NCBI RefSeq assembly: GCF_001633165.1
Contig: NZ_CP015418.1
Coordinates: 434,001 to 498,000, forward strand
Reading direction: 5' to 3'
DNA length: 64,000 nucleotides
Source: Rhodovulum sulfidophilum DSM 1374
GTDB taxonomy: Bacteria > Pseudomonadota > Alphaproteobacteria > Rhodobacterales > Rhodobacteraceae
The notes under the pieces were generated by a model. That model was not told where the DNA came from and ran no database searches. It worked only from the letters and a program-made list of their open reading frames with translations. Positions 55,684 through 64,000 of the stretch are shown piece by piece; the stretch's first letter is position 1, and every line of letters begins with the position of its first letter. The translations under genes were made by a program, and so were the position numbers.

Positions 55684-56322
55684 CTATGGACTTGGATAGC
55701 TCTTGACAAGAGCGGATACACCTGCCCACGGCCCGGCAAACGGCGAAATGCGCGCGATTTCGGCCGCGGGAAGGGCGGCCAGCATCTCCTGCGCGGTCCG
55801 GCCCGAGACCGGATGGCGCCAGTCCGGCGCGATCTCGGCCAGCGGCACCAGCACGAAACCGCGATCCTGGATCCGCGGATGCGGCAGGATCGTGCGGTCT
55901 GGGATCTCGCGGGCCTGCGCCTCCGGCGCCAGCCCCATCCAGCGCGCCTGGATGGCGGCATCGGGCAACACGGCGCCATCCAGGTCGAGCAGGTCGAGAT
56001 CGAGCGTGCGCGGCGCCCAGCGGACGCGGCGTTCCCGGCCGAAACGCGCCTCGATCTCGTGCAGCCGGGCCAGCAAGGCATTGGCGGGAAGATCGGTCGC
56101 GATCTCGACAACTGCGTTCACGAATTCGGGTCCGGACCCTTCCGGCATGCTGGGCGTGTGATAGAATTTGCTGATTTTCGTGACCCGGACCGATTCGCTG
56201 TCAAGCGCGACAAGACCTGCCGCAAGGGTCGCTTCGGGCGCCCCCGCTCCGGATCCGACATTGCCACCGAGCGCAAGCAGGCCTTTTGGCCTGTGTGGCG
56301 TTGATTTTTCAGGTTGCGGCAT
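55684..56322 (-). CDS. folK: 2-amino-4-hydroxy-6-hydroxymethyldihydropteridine pyrophosphokinase FolK
   Basis: Pyrophosphorylates 6-hydroxymethyl-7,8-dihydropterin in folate synthesis, 212 aa. Features: LLALGGNVGSGAGAPEATLA, FYHTPSMPEGSGPEFVNAV, RTLDLDLLDLDG (metal-binding Asp pair) and LPHPRIQDRGFVLVPLAEI. A basic N-terminal arm of about 12 residues precedes the fold, and GTAAGGA is about nine bases upstream of ATG 56322. It is divergent from the NYN-domain gene and 38 bases upstream of rpoZ. Confidence 0.95.
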   Translation of the reverse strand: MPQPEKSTPHRPKGLLALGGNVGSGAGAPEATLAAGLVALDSESVRVTKISKFYHTPSMPEGSGPEFVNAVVEIATDLPANALLARLHEIEARFGRERRVRWAPRTLDLDLLDLDGAVLPDAAIQARWMGLAPEAQAREIPDRTILPHPRIQDRGFVLVPLAEIAPDWRHPVSGRTAQEMLAALPAAEIARISPFAGPWAGVSALVKSYPSP

Positions 56323-56440
56323 ATGGCGCGATCCTTACATGTTCACTCGACGGCCCGCAGGACTACGTTTTTCAAAAACGCCCCCCCCTTCAAACCACTC
56401 TCGGCGTTCGTCCGGCGGCCGCTGACCAGAAGGACCAACG

Positions 56441-57013
56441 ATGTTTTACAGAGACGAGCGCTTGGCGCTATTCATCGACGGATCGAACCTCTATGCGGCC
56501 GCGAAGGCGCTGGGATTCGACATCGACTACAAACTCCTCCGACAGGAATTCATGCGCAGAGGCAAGCTCTTGCGGGCGTTCTACTACACTGCGCTCCTGG
56601 AAAACGACGACTACTCTCCGATTCGGCCGCTTGTCGACTGGCTGAACTACAACGGCTTCACCATGGTGACGAAGCCCGCGAAGGAATACACTGACAGCCA
56701 GGGCCGCCGGAAGGTCAAGGGCAACATGGATATCGAACTGACCGTCGATGCCATGGAGCTTGCGCCGCGGGTCGATCATGTCGTGCTGTTCTCGGGCGAT
56801 GGCGATTTCAAGCCGCTGATCGAGAGCCTCCAGCGCCAAGGCGTCCGGGTGTCGGTGGTTTCGACCATCCGCAGCCAGCCGCCGATGATCGCCGACGAGC
56901 TTCGCCGTCAGGCCGACAATTTCATCGAGCTGGACGAGCTGAAAGAGGTGATCGGTCGCCCCCCGCGCGAACCTCGCGCCGAACCGCGCTCGGAAGCCGC
57001 CCAGAACGACTGA
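56441..57013 (+). CDS. NYN-domain (LabA/DUF88-like) PIN-fold protein
   Basis: A 190-aa predicted RNA-directed nuclease-like protein. The acidic PIN/NYN residues lie in LALFIDGSNLYAAAKALG, KVKGNMDIELTVDAMEL and HVVLFSGDGDFKPLIESL, and IRSQPPMIADELRRQADNFI is the C-terminal helix. The tail PPREPRAEPRSEAAQND is disordered. AAGGA precedes ATG 56441. RNA turnover is inferred from the fold; no substrate is known. Confidence 0.9.
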   Translation: MFYRDERLALFIDGSNLYAAAKALGFDIDYKLLRQEFMRRGKLLRAFYYTALLENDDYSPIRPLVDWLNYNGFTMVTKPAKEYTDSQGRRKVKGNMDIELTVDAMELAPRVDHVVLFSGDGDFKPLIESLQRQGVRVSVVSTIRSQPPMIADELRRQADNFIELDELKEVIGRPPREPRAEPRSEAAQND

Positions 57014-57121
57014 GCCCGACAGGCCCTGAAACCGGCGCGGCTTCGCCCCCCCCCCTGCGAGCCCGCAAACCGGTCCCGATATGCTTGAAACCCGGGCATC
57101 GCAGTTCATTTCAGAAAAGCG

Positions 57122-57568
57122 ATGCCCGCCTCGAGCCTCCTGCTTCAGCTTTTCGCGCTCTTTGCCGCCGCATTCGGCGCGGCCACCGTCCTGCCGTTCC
57201 AGTCCGAGGTGGTGTTTGTCGGGCTGCAGCTGGCCGGGCAGATCGGCATCGGCTGGCTGATCCTGGTCGCCAGCATCGGCAACGTGCTGGGCGCGGTCGT
57301 GAACTACCTGCTCGGCCGCGGCATCGAGCGGTTCCGCCACCGCCGCTGGTTCCCCGCCAGCGAGGCCCAGCTTTACCGGGCCCAGCGCTGGTACCGGCGC
57401 TGGGGAGTCTGGACGCTGCTGCTGAGCTGGGCACCCTTCGGCGATGCCTTCACCGTGGTCGCGGGCATGATGCGCACGCCGGTCTGGCTGTTCGTGCTGC
57501 TGGTCACGCTGGCCAAGACCGGGCGATATGCCGCGCTTGCCTGGGCCACAGCGGCGGCTACGGGCTGA
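57122..57568 (+). CDS. YqaA-like DedA/VTT-family membrane protein
   Basis: A 148-aa membrane protein, [20 protein letters not shown], with the family's acidic/proline site [29 protein letters not shown] and the second re-entrant-like [18 protein letters not shown]. YqaA proteins are short relatives of the SNARE-associated/DedA lipid-scramblase fold. It precedes ispH by about 65 bases. A ten-C tract lies upstream at 57046-57055. Confidence 0.85.
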   Translation: MPASSLLLQLFALFAAAFGAATVLPFQSEVVFVGLQLAGQIGIGWLILVASIGNVLGAVVNYLLGRGIERFRHRRWFPASEAQLYRAQRWYRRWGVWTLLLSWAPFGDAFTVVAGMMRTPVWLFVLLVTLAKTGRYAALAWATAAATG

Positions 57569-57632
57569 GCCGCGGACTTTACCTGCGCCCCTGCCGGGTT
57601 TACCTCTGACAGTCGAACAGGAGACAAAGCCC

Positions 57633-58583
57633 ATGACCAAGCCGCCGCTGACTCTCTTTCTCGCCGCCCCCCGGGGCTTCTGTGCCGGCGTCGACCGCGC
57701 GATCAAGATCGTCGAGGCCGCCCTCGAGAAATGGGGCGCCCCGGTCTATGTCCGCCACGAGATCGTCCACAACAAGTTCGTGGTCGACCGGCTGCGCGAC
57801 ATGGGCGCCGTCTTCGTCGAGGAGCTGGAGGACTGTCCGCCCGACCGGCCTGTGATCTTCTCGGCCCATGGCGTGCCGAAAGCGGTGCCCGCCGAGGCCA
57901 AGCGCCGGGACATGGTCTATGTCGACGCCACCTGCCCGCTTGTCTCCAAGGTCCATCTCGAGGCCCAGCGCCATCACGAGAATGGCAGGCAGATGGTGAT
58001 GATCGGCCATCGCGGCCATCCCGAGACCATCGGCACCATGGGCCAGCTGCCCGAGGGCGAGGTGCTGCTGATCGAGACCGCCGACGAGGTCGCGGGGCTT
58101 GAGGTGCGCGATCCCGACCGGCTGGCCTATATCACCCAGACCACGCTGTCGATCGACGACACCGAGGGCGTCGTCGCGGCGCTGCGGGCGCGCTTCCCCG
58201 CCATTGAGGGGCCGCATAAGGAAGACATCTGCTACGCCACCACCAACCGCCAGGGCGCGGTCAAGACGGTGGCGCCGAAGGTGCAGGCGCTGCTGGTGGT
58301 CGGTGCGCCGAACTCGTCGAATTCGCGCCGTCTGGTCGAGGTCGCCGCCAATGCGGGCTGCGACTATGCCCAGCTGGTGCAGCGCGCCGCCGATATCGAC
58401 TGGCGCGCGCTCGAGGGCGTCTCGGCCATCGGGCTGACCGCCGGGGCCTCGGCGCCCGACGTGCTGATCGAGGAGGTGGTCCAGGCTTTCCGCGACCGCT
58501 TCGATCTGACCGTCGAGGAAGTCGTCACCGCCGACGAGAGCATCGAGTTCCGCCTGCCCCGCATCGTGCGCGAGCTGGCCTGA
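57633..58583 (+). CDS. ispH: 4-hydroxy-3-methylbut-2-enyl diphosphate reductase IspH
   Basis: Last enzyme of the MEP isoprenoid pathway, 316 aa, [4Fe-4S] protein. The three cluster cysteines are in [27 protein letters not shown] and [12 protein letters not shown]. The catalytic Glu region [12 protein letters not shown] and the [11 protein letters not shown] motif are present. AGGAG is nine bases before ATG 57633. A LysE-type gene follows with a one-base overlap. Confidence 0.97.
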   Translation: MTKPPLTLFLAAPRGFCAGVDRAIKIVEAALEKWGAPVYVRHEIVHNKFVVDRLRDMGAVFVEELEDCPPDRPVIFSAHGVPKAVPAEAKRRDMVYVDATCPLVSKVHLEAQRHHENGRQMVMIGHRGHPETIGTMGQLPEGEVLLIETADEVAGLEVRDPDRLAYITQTTLSIDDTEGVVAALRARFPAIEGPHKEDICYATTNRQGAVKTVAPKVQALLVVGAPNSSNSRRLVEVAANAGCDYAQLVQRAADIDWRALEGVSAIGLTAGASAPDVLIEEVVQAFRDRFDLTVEEVVTADESIEFRLPRIVRELA

Positions 58584-59197
58584 TGATCTCGGCGCAGTTC
58601 CTGCTGACCGCGCTGGTCGTGGTTCTGGCCCCGGGCACCGGCGTCGTCTACACGCTGATGATGTCGCTGGGACAGGGCCGCCGGGCCGCTCTGCCCGCAG
58701 CCCTGGGCTGCACCCTCGGCATCCTGCCGCATCTGGCCGCCGCCATGCTGGGGCTGGCGGCGCTTTTGCATTCCTCGGCGCTTCTGTTCCAGATCGTCAA
58801 ATTCGCGGGCGTCACCTATCTGATGTATCTCGCCTGGCAGGCGGTCCGGCAGGGCGGCGCATTGCAGATCGGTGAACGGGACGGGCATGACGGAGCCTTC
58901 CGGATCGGCCTGCGCGGCGCCCTGATCAACATCCTCAATCCCAAGCTCTCGCTCTTCTTCCTGGCGCTCCTGCCCCCCTTCCTGTCGGGCAACCCGGCCA
59001 CGGCCACCGCCGAGATGCTGGCGCTGGGCGGGGTGTTCATGGCCCTGACCCTCGCGGTCTTCCTCGGCTACGGGATGTTCGCCGCCGCCGCCCGCGACCG
59101 GCTGCTGGCCAGCGCCCGCGCCATGACCTGGCTCAACCGGGGCTTTGCCGCCGTCTTCGCGGGGCTCGGCCTGAAACTGGCCTTCGAGAAAGCATGA
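58583..59197 (+). CDS. LysE/RhtB-family exporter
   Basis: A 204-aa inner-membrane exporter of amino acids or related metabolites with six predicted helices. The family motif appears as APGTGVVYTLMMSLGQGRRA, then GCTLGILPHLAAAMLGLA, FAGVTYLMYLAWQAVR and GALINILNPKLSLFFLALLP. TGATG joins it to ispH. Substrate not determined. Confidence 0.92.
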   Translation: MISAQFLLTALVVVLAPGTGVVYTLMMSLGQGRRAALPAALGCTLGILPHLAAAMLGLAALLHSSALLFQIVKFAGVTYLMYLAWQAVRQGGALQIGERDGHDGAFRIGLRGALINILNPKLSLFFLALLPPFLSGNPATATAEMLALGGVFMALTLAVFLGYGMFAAAARDRLLASARAMTWLNRGFAAVFAGLGLKLAFEKA

Positions 59198-59646
59198 CCG
59201 ACATTCCCCGCACGCCGCTTCTTCTGGGCCTCGCCGGGCTGGTGCCGCTTCTGTGGGGCGCGCTCAGCGCGACCATGCCGGGCCTGTTCGATATCGGGAT
59301 CGAAACCGTCGGCCCCCGCTTCATGGGGATCTACCTGCTGAACTTCTACGGCACGGTGCTGCTGGCCTTCATGTCGGGGATCCTCTGGGGCTTTGCCGGC
59401 CAGGCCGACGGGCCGGTCGCAGGCCCGGCCTACGGGCTGTCGGTGCTGCCCGCGATCTGGGCCTTCCTGATGGTGGGCGGCGGCCCCGAAAGCAGCATCG
59501 TCGCGCTGATCGCGGGCTATCTGGGTCTTTTGCTGCTTGATTTCTTCTTCTGGAAGCTCGGGCTTGCGCCGGGCTGGTGGCTGCGGCTGCGGTTGCCGCT
59601 GACCGCCATCGCGACCGGCTGCTTCGCGCTGCCGCTGCTGCTGTGA
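59194..59646 (+). CDS. DUF3429 membrane protein
   Basis: A 150-aa protein with five predicted helices: LLLGLAGLVPLLWGALSA, FMGIYLLNFYGTVLLAFMSG, LWGFAG, PAIWAFLMVGGG and AGYLGLLLLDFFFWK. The FLSGI-like MSGILWGFA segment and the DFFFWK end match DUF3429. ATGA overlap upstream and GTGA overlap downstream. Function unknown. Confidence 0.85.
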   Translation: MTDIPRTPLLLGLAGLVPLLWGALSATMPGLFDIGIETVGPRFMGIYLLNFYGTVLLAFMSGILWGFAGQADGPVAGPAYGLSVLPAIWAFLMVGGGPESSIVALIAGYLGLLLLDFFFWKLGLAPGWWLRLRLPLTAIATGCFALPLLL

Positions 59647-60239
59647 GCGACGCCGACACGCTGGCCGTCTACGCGGCCCGGGCCGAGGCCTATTCGGCGA
59701 TCCATCACGGCCGGGTCGCGCAGGACCGACTGGCCGCCTTCATCGCCCGCCTGCCCGCGGGCGGCACGGCGCTCGATCTCGGCTGCGGACCGGGCTGGGC
59801 GGCGGCCGGGATGGCGGCCGCGGGGCTCTGCGTGACCGCGCTCGATGCCTGCCCGGAAATGGCCGCTGCCGCCCGGGCCCGCTACGGGATAAAGGTCGAG
59901 GTCGCAGGCTTTGCCGATCTTCAGGCCGAGGCCGCCTTTGACGGGATCTGGGCCCATTTCAGCCTGCTGCACGCCCCGCGCGCCGCCCTGCCCGCCCATC
60001 TGGCCGCCATCGCCCGGGCGCTCCGCCCCGGCGGGGTCTTCGCGGTCGCGATGAAACAGGGCGACGGCGAGGCGCGGGACCGGCTCGGGCGGTTCTACAC
60101 CTATGTCACCCCCAAGGGCTTCCGGGCGGAGCTGGAGCGCGCAGGCCTGACGGTCGAGGCCGAAGAGACCGAGCCCGGCACAGGCTTTGACGGCAGCCCC
60201 TTCGCCAGCCTCTATCTTCTGGCCCGCCGCGCCGGCTGA
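59643..60239 (+). CDS. Class I SAM-dependent methyltransferase
   Basis: A 198-aa methyltransferase starting at GTG 59643 inside the previous stop. Motif I ALDLGCGPGWAAAGMA, acidic post-I residue VTALDACPEM, motif II-like FDGIWAHFSLLHAP and ALRPGGVFAVAMKQG are visible. Substrate unknown. It ends a run ispH-LysE-DUF3429-methyltransferase of overlapping genes. Confidence 0.9.
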   Translation: MSDADTLAVYAARAEAYSAIHHGRVAQDRLAAFIARLPAGGTALDLGCGPGWAAAGMAAAGLCVTALDACPEMAAAARARYGIKVEVAGFADLQAEAAFDGIWAHFSLLHAPRAALPAHLAAIARALRPGGVFAVAMKQGDGEARDRLGRFYTYVTPKGFRAELERAGLTVEAEETEPGTGFDGSPFASLYLLARRAG

Positions 60240-60352
60240 GGACACCGGGCCGTGACCCGGCCCCGATTGACCCCGCGCGCGGCGCGCCCTAAACCCGCCC
60301 GACCTTGGCCCCTCCGTGGCCAGACGGAGGCCAGACCGGGAAGGACAGCATC

Positions 60353-60805
60353 ATGGCCGAGCTTTTCGCCTATACCGACGGCGCCTGCAGCGGAAACCCG
60401 GGACCGGGCGGCTGGGGCGCGCTTTTGCAGGCCCGCGAGGGCGACAGCGTGGTCAAGCAGCGCGAGCTTTCGGGCGGCGAGGCGGCGACCACCAACAACC
60501 GGATGGAACTGCTGGCCGCGATCAACGCGCTGGAGAGCCTGAGCCGTCCCTCGGAAATCACCGTCGTCACCGACAGCGCCTATGTGAAAAACGGCGTCAC
60601 CGGCTGGATTCACGGCTGGAAGAAGAACGGCTGGAGGACGGCGGCGAAAAAGCCCGTGAAGAATGTCGAGCTCTGGCAGCGGCTTGACGCGGCGCAGGCC
60701 CGCCACAAGGTGACCTGGACCTGGGTCAAGGGCCATGCCGGCCATCCCGAGAACGAACGCGCCGACGAACTGGCCCGGGCGGGCATGGCGCCCTACAAGC
60801 GCTAG
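60353..60805 (+). CDS. rnhA: Ribonuclease HI
   Basis: Degrades RNA in RNA-DNA hybrids, 150 aa. Catalytic acid residues in [17 protein letters not shown] (D), [13 protein letters not shown] (E), [15 protein letters not shown] (D) and [16 protein letters not shown] (H, D). The substrate-handle region [20 protein letters not shown] is complete. AAGGAC is six bases before ATG 60353. Confidence 0.97.
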   Translation: MAELFAYTDGACSGNPGPGGWGALLQAREGDSVVKQRELSGGEAATTNNRMELLAAINALESLSRPSEITVVTDSAYVKNGVTGWIHGWKKNGWRTAAKKPVKNVELWQRLDAAQARHKVTWTWVKGHAGHPENERADELARAGMAPYKR

Positions 60806-60838
60806 CCGGCTGCCAGGAAAGCCCGGCAAGGCACCGGC

Positions 60839-60854
60839 GGGGGCTGAGGCCCCC
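60839..60854 (+). terminator. Hairpin downstream of rnhA
   Basis: GGGGGC (60839-60844) and GCCCCC (60849-60854) enclose a TGAG loop 34 bases after the rnhA stop. Confidence 0.5.
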
Positions 60855-60881
60855 ACCTGGAAACGATCTCGCGGCGCTGAC

Positions 60882-60923
60882 AGATTTCGCCCGCGTCAGG
60901 GGCCGATCAGCTAGGCGAAATCT
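60882..60923. terminator. Inverted repeat between convergent rnhA and MaoC-like gene
   Basis: AGATTTCGCC (60882-60891) and GGCGAAATCT (60914-60923) pair perfectly over ten bases with a 22-base spacer. On either strand it lies between converging genes, so a terminator or processing hairpin is plausible. Confidence 0.4.
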
Positions 60924-60972
60924 ACCGCCCGACGACGTTTATCGGCAGCCTGCCAGGCGCCAGATGGCCGGA

Positions 60973-61839
60973 TCAAAGCGCGCCCGGCGCGAAAACGGCC
61001 TCTCCCATCACCGCCAGGCGGCCGTCCTCTCCGCGGATCCAGTAGCGGTCGCCCGCGCGGCAGAGCTGCACCGTCTCGAAATCGAAGACCGGCGCATAGG
61101 CGCGCATGCTGAAATGCCGGATCGTGCCATGGGCATTGGCCCGCAGCATCAGGAACTGCGCCAGAAGCTGCCCCTGAACCACCAGCCCCGGATAGCCCTC
61201 GACCCGCTGGCAATACTCGCGGTCGTAATGGATGCGGTGGCCGTTCAGCGTCAGCGCCGAATACCGGAACAGCAGCGTCGGCGTGAAGGTCAGCTCGACC
61301 GCGTCTTCCCAGGTTTCGGGCGCGACCGGGGCGGGTGGACGCGGCCGGCCGCGGTCGGGATCGGGCAGATAGACCAGATCCTCGTATTCGGTGACCCGCA
61401 GCATGCCGCCCTCGACGATGTCATGGCGCAGCGTGACGAAGGCCAGCGGCCCCGACCGGCCCTTCTTGAGCTGGACCTTCTCGATGGTCGAGGTCTTCTG
61501 CGCGGGCAGGCCCTGGCGCAGCGGCCCGTAGAAGGTCAGCCGCCCCCCCGCCCACATCCGCCGCGGCAGGCCCAGATCGGGGATGAACCCGTCGCCCCCG
61601 ATATGCGGGAGGCCATCCCGGCCAAGCTCGTCGGGGCGGTGCACATCCCAGAAATAGACCTGATGGAAATAGGGCGGCAGCGGGTCGTAATGGCCCGGCG
61701 GCTTGCCGTCGAGACCGAGGGCGACGAACAGCGCCACGATCCGGGTGGGGTCGAGGACATCCGTGGCGACCTGTGACTTCCCGACGGCCGCTTTCGGGGC
61801 GTCCTCACCGGCGCCACTGGTGTCGGCAGGCTCTGACAT
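60973..61839 (-). CDS. MaoC-like acyl-CoA hydratase (FAS1-like dehydratase / mesaconyl-C4-CoA hydratase-like)
   Basis: A 288-aa double hot-dog protein. The N-terminal half has DPLPPYFHQVYFWDVHRPDE, GLPHIGGDGFIPDL and LPRRMWAGGRLTFY; the C-terminal half has LLFRYSALTLNGHRIHYDRE and YCQRVEGYPGLVVQGQLLAQ, the hydratase-2 type motif with catalytic His/Asp. This organisation is that of 3-methylfumaryl (mesaconyl-C4)-CoA hydratases and related HTD2 enzymes. Substrate is uncertain; no other 3-hydroxypropionate-cycle genes are in the window. Confidence 0.75.
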   Translation of the reverse strand: MSEPADTSGAGEDAPKAAVGKSQVATDVLDPTRIVALFVALGLDGKPPGHYDPLPPYFHQVYFWDVHRPDELGRDGLPHIGGDGFIPDLGLPRRMWAGGRLTFYGPLRQGLPAQKTSTIEKVQLKKGRSGPLAFVTLRHDIVEGGMLRVTEYEDLVYLPDPDRGRPRPPAPVAPETWEDAVELTFTPTLLFRYSALTLNGHRIHYDREYCQRVEGYPGLVVQGQLLAQFLMLRANAHGTIRHFSMRAYAPVFDFETVQLCRAGDRYWIRGEDGRLAVMGEAVFAPGAL

Positions 61840-61925
61840 GCTTCGCGGTCTCTCTTGCGGCCTCTGGACTGACAGCGGCGGTCACGACGACCGCCCGCCT
61901 GCGCAGGGACTATGCACGAGACCGA

Positions 61926-62468
61926 TTAACGAGATATTTCCGCCTTCAGCGCCTGCATCAGCGCCTCGAGGGCCTCGAGGTTGATCGCGTTGGTCAGCCG
62001 CCCCGCCGCGTCGAACTGGTCCGGGGCCAGCCCCACCAGAACCTCGGGACCGGCCAGCACCCGCGGGCGGAACGGCACCAGACACAGCCTCAGCGCGAAT
62101 TGCGTCCGCTCGCCCCCGGCGCGGCCGCCCGTCGCCGAGACGATGGCCACCGGCTTGTCGACCCAGGGCGCGCCCCCGGTCCGGCTGACCCAGTCGAGCG
62201 CGTTCTTCAAGACGCCGGTGATGCTCTTGTTGTATTCGGGGCCCGCGATCACCACCGCATCGGCCGCGGCGATCTGCTCGGCGAGGCGCTGCACCGCGGG
62301 CGGAATGCCCGCTGCGTCCTCCAGGTCCTGATCGAACAGCGGCAGCCTGAGATCGGCCTCGACGAATTCGGCCGGATCGAAGATCCGCGCCGCCTCGCGC
62401 AGCAGCATCCTGTTATACGATCCCTTGCGCAGGGACCCCGCGATTCCCAACAGCTTGTGATCGGACAT
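61926..62468 (-). CDS. NADPH-dependent FMN reductase
   Basis: A 180-aa flavodoxin-fold reductase: phosphate loop GIAGSLRKGSYNRMLL, LFDQDLED, then AGPEYNKSITGVLKNALDWV with the family's PEYN motif, and the Gly-rich VSATGGRAGGERTQFAL. GGAG about eight bases before ATG 62468. It is divergent from the thiamine-diphosphate enzyme gene across about 125 bases. Probably acts as an azo/quinone or chromate-type reductase; partner unknown. Confidence 0.92.
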   Translation of the reverse strand: MSDHKLLGIAGSLRKGSYNRMLLREAARIFDPAEFVEADLRLPLFDQDLEDAAGIPPAVQRLAEQIAAADAVVIAGPEYNKSITGVLKNALDWVSRTGGAPWVDKPVAIVSATGGRAGGERTQFALRLCLVPFRPRVLAGPEVLVGLAPDQFDAAGRLTNAINLEALEALMQALKAEISR

Positions 62469-62592
62469 CTTCTTTCTCCGTTCCGGTTCCGCCCGGCAGA
62501 TGCGCGGCCCAGTCCTGCACGAGGCGCGCCTTGCTCCTGCCGCAGGCTTGGCGCAGGCTGCTCCCGATGGCGAGCGGAGGAAAGGGAAAATC

Positions 62593-64000
62593 ATGCGGCG
62601 TCACGGCGGAAAGATCCTGGCCGACCAACTGGCGATCCAGGGAGTCGAGCGGGTGTTCTCGGTGCCCGGCGAAAGTTTTCTGGCCGCGCTCGACGGGCTT
62701 TACGATGTCGGCATCCCCAATGTGGTCTGCCGTCACGAGGGCGGCGCGGCGATGATGGCCGAGGCCCATGCCAAGCTGACCGGCCGCCCCGGGGTCCTGT
62801 TCGTCACCCGCGGCCCGGGATCCTGCAACGCGGCCAGCGGGCTGCATGTGGCGCGACAGGATTCGACGCCGATGGTGGTCTTCGTCGGCCAGATCGCCCG
62901 GCGCGACCGCGACCGCGAGGCGTTCCAGGAGCTCGACTATCGCAGCTTCTTCGGCCCGCTGGTGAAATGGGTGGCCGAGGTCGACGAGACCCGGCGGCTG
63001 CCCGAATATGTCTCGCGCGCGTTTCAGGCGGCGCAGTCGGGGCGGCCCGGCCCGGTGGTGCTGGCCCTGCCCGAGGACATGCTGAGCGGCATTGCCGAGG
63101 TGCCGGACATTCCGGCCCGGATCTGGCCCGAACCCGACCCGACCCCGGCCCAGGTCGCCGCCGTGCTGGCCGCGCTTAACGAGGCCGAGCGGCCGCTGGT
63201 CGTCGTCGGCGGGCCGCATTGGTCGGCGCAGGCGGCGGCCGATCTGGCGGGCTTCGCCGAAAGCCACGACCTGCCGGTCGCGGTCAGCTTCCGCCGTCAG
63301 GACCGGCTCGACAACCGCCACCCGAACTATGTCGGCGATCTCGGTGTCGGCATGAACCCCGCGCTGGGCAAACGGCTCGGCGACGCCGATCTGGTGATCG
63401 CGCTGGGCACCCGGCTCGGCGACACCGCGACGGCGGGCTATTCGCTGATGGACCCCGCGGTGCAGGACAAGCGCGTGGTGCATATCCATCCCGACCCCGA
63501 CGAGCTTGGCCGGATCTGGCGCCCCGATCCCGGCATCGCGCTGAGCGCGCCTGACGTGGTCGCGGCGCTGGCCCGCTCGGGCCCGCCCGCAACGCCGCCG
63601 CGCTGGTCGGCCTGGACCCGCGCCGCCCGCGCCGATTACGAGGCCTGGACCACGCCCAAGCCGACCCCGGGGGCGGTCAGGATGGAAGAGGTCGTGGCCT
63701 GGCTGTCGGAAACGCTGCCCGAGACCGCGGTGCTGACCAATGGCGCGGGCAATTACGCCGCCTTCCTGCACCGCTATTTCCGCTATCGCGGCCCCGGCAC
63801 CCAGCTGGCGCCGACCTCGGGCTCGATGGGCTACGGCTTTCCCGCGGCGATCGCGGCCAAGCTGGCCCGCCCCGAGCTGCCGGTGATCTGCCTTGCAGGC
63901 GACGGCTGTTTCCAGATGACCCTGAACGAGATGTCGACGGCGGTGCAGCACGGCGCGAACGTGGTGGTGATCGTCGCCAATAACGGCCGCTACGGCACCA
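62593..64000 (+). CDS. Thiamine-diphosphate enzyme (acetolactate-synthase-like), 3' truncated by window
   Basis: At least 469 codons, running off the end. Three-domain ThDP architecture: N-terminal PYR domain (VFSVPGESFLAALDGLYDVG with the catalytic Glu in CRHEGGAAMMAEAHAKLTGR), central domain (ERPLVVVGGPHWSAQAAADL), and PP domain with SGSMGYGFPAAIAAKL and the ThDP motif GDGCFQMTLNEMSTAVQHGA ending NN. It resembles acetolactate synthase large subunits, but standalone members decarboxylate or ligate various 2-oxo acids. No small subunit is visible. AAAGGG precedes ATG 62593. Confidence 0.9.
   Translation, partial: MRRHGGKILADQLAIQGVERVFSVPGESFLAALDGLYDVGIPNVVCRHEGGAAMMAEAHAKLTGRPGVLFVTRGPGSCNAASGLHVARQDSTPMVVFVGQIARRDRDREAFQELDYRSFFGPLVKWVAEVDETRRLPEYVSRAFQAAQSGRPGPVVLALPEDMLSGIAEVPDIPARIWPEPDPTPAQVAAVLAALNEAERPLVVVGGPHWSAQAAADLAGFAESHDLPVAVSFRRQDRLDNRHPNYVGDLGVGMNPALGKRLGDADLVIALGTRLGDTATAGYSLMDPAVQDKRVVHIHPDPDELGRIWRPDPGIALSAPDVVAALARSGPPATPPRWSAWTRAARADYEAWTTPKPTPGAVRMEEVVAWLSETLPETAVLTNGAGNYAAFLHRYFRYRGPGTQLAPTSGSMGYGFPAAIAAKLARPELPVICLAGDGCFQMTLNEMSTAVQHGANVVVIVANNGRYGT

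Noticed and set aside
57046..57055. Ten-C homopolymer as a phase-variation switch
   Set aside because: It lies between genes, about 66 bases before the YqaA-like start, outside any reading frame or clear promoter spacing. It may simply be a sequencing-sensitive tract.

Overview
This is a high-GC chromosomal window from an alphaproteobacterium, most likely family Rhodobacteraceae (Rhodobacter/Rhodovulum-like). The argument is gene content and order: an RpoE-ChrR pair divergent from a five-gene FAD oxidoreductase/DUF1365/MFS/DUF3833/SDR operon as in Rhodobacter sphaeroides, a paired M16 peptidase operon, lspA next to a DUF3035 lipoprotein, a VPLPA-CTERM-like sorting signal, and a folK-rpoZ-rsh-DUF2062-pdxJ block. 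Coding density is high, genes are often joined by ATGA/GTGA overlaps, and strong third-position GC bias creates many long antisense shadow ORFs. I saw no rRNA, tRNA or CRISPR array.

Layout. 1-6.8 kb: ABC1 kinase, truB, a DUF2233-like secreted protein, rbfA, dapB, a degraded patch with an isochorismatase-like fragment, a YrhK-like membrane protein, an SDHAF4-like protein and rsmB. 6.9-17.2 kb: heparinase II/III, purH, lspA, a lipoprotein, two M16 peptidase-family proteins (one catalytic, one lacking the zinc motif), mutL and rmuC. 17.2-23.3 kb: the singlet-oxygen response locus, rpoE-chrR on the minus strand and five overlapping genes on the plus strand. 23.4-33.6 kb: a DUF3775 protein, then a nine- to ten-gene operon with a complete branched-chain-amino-acid-type ABC importer, an AMP-forming acyl-CoA synthetase at the front, a PaaK-like CoA ligase at the end, a VOC-fold protein and two small membrane proteins.

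33.6-39.0 kb is the accessory part: a methyltransferase pseudogene with two nonsense codons and a frameshift, a transposase scar abutting a tyrosine-recombinase fragment, a small zinc-ribbon protein, two tandem Rnk/GreA-like genes behind a strong promoter with a structured leader, and a secreted coiled-coil protein with a 15-bp tandem repeat in its signal peptide. 39.2-46.8 kb: a membrane-anchored LAS-type peptidase, an ABC exporter, a second acyl-CoA synthetase, a secreted glycerophosphodiester phosphodiesterase with an exosortase-type tail, and an Old Yellow Enzyme. 47.4-56.3 kb: acpS-lepB-rnc-(ferritin)-era facing folK-rpoZ-rsh-DUF2062-pdxJ, which looks like a local inversion of a widespread cluster. 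56.4-64 kb: NYN-domain protein, YqaA-like membrane protein, ispH, LysE-type exporter, DUF3429, methyltransferase, rnhA, a MaoC-like hydratase, an FMN reductase and the start of a thiamine-diphosphate enzyme cut by the window end.

Most genes are housekeeping. The parts most worth following are the importer with two CoA ligases (substrate unknown), the Rnk/zinc-ribbon operon with its structured leader, the exosortase-tagged phosphodiesterase, the LAS peptidase, and a bacterioferritin-like protein that keeps the ferroxidase site but lacks the heme-ligand methionine.
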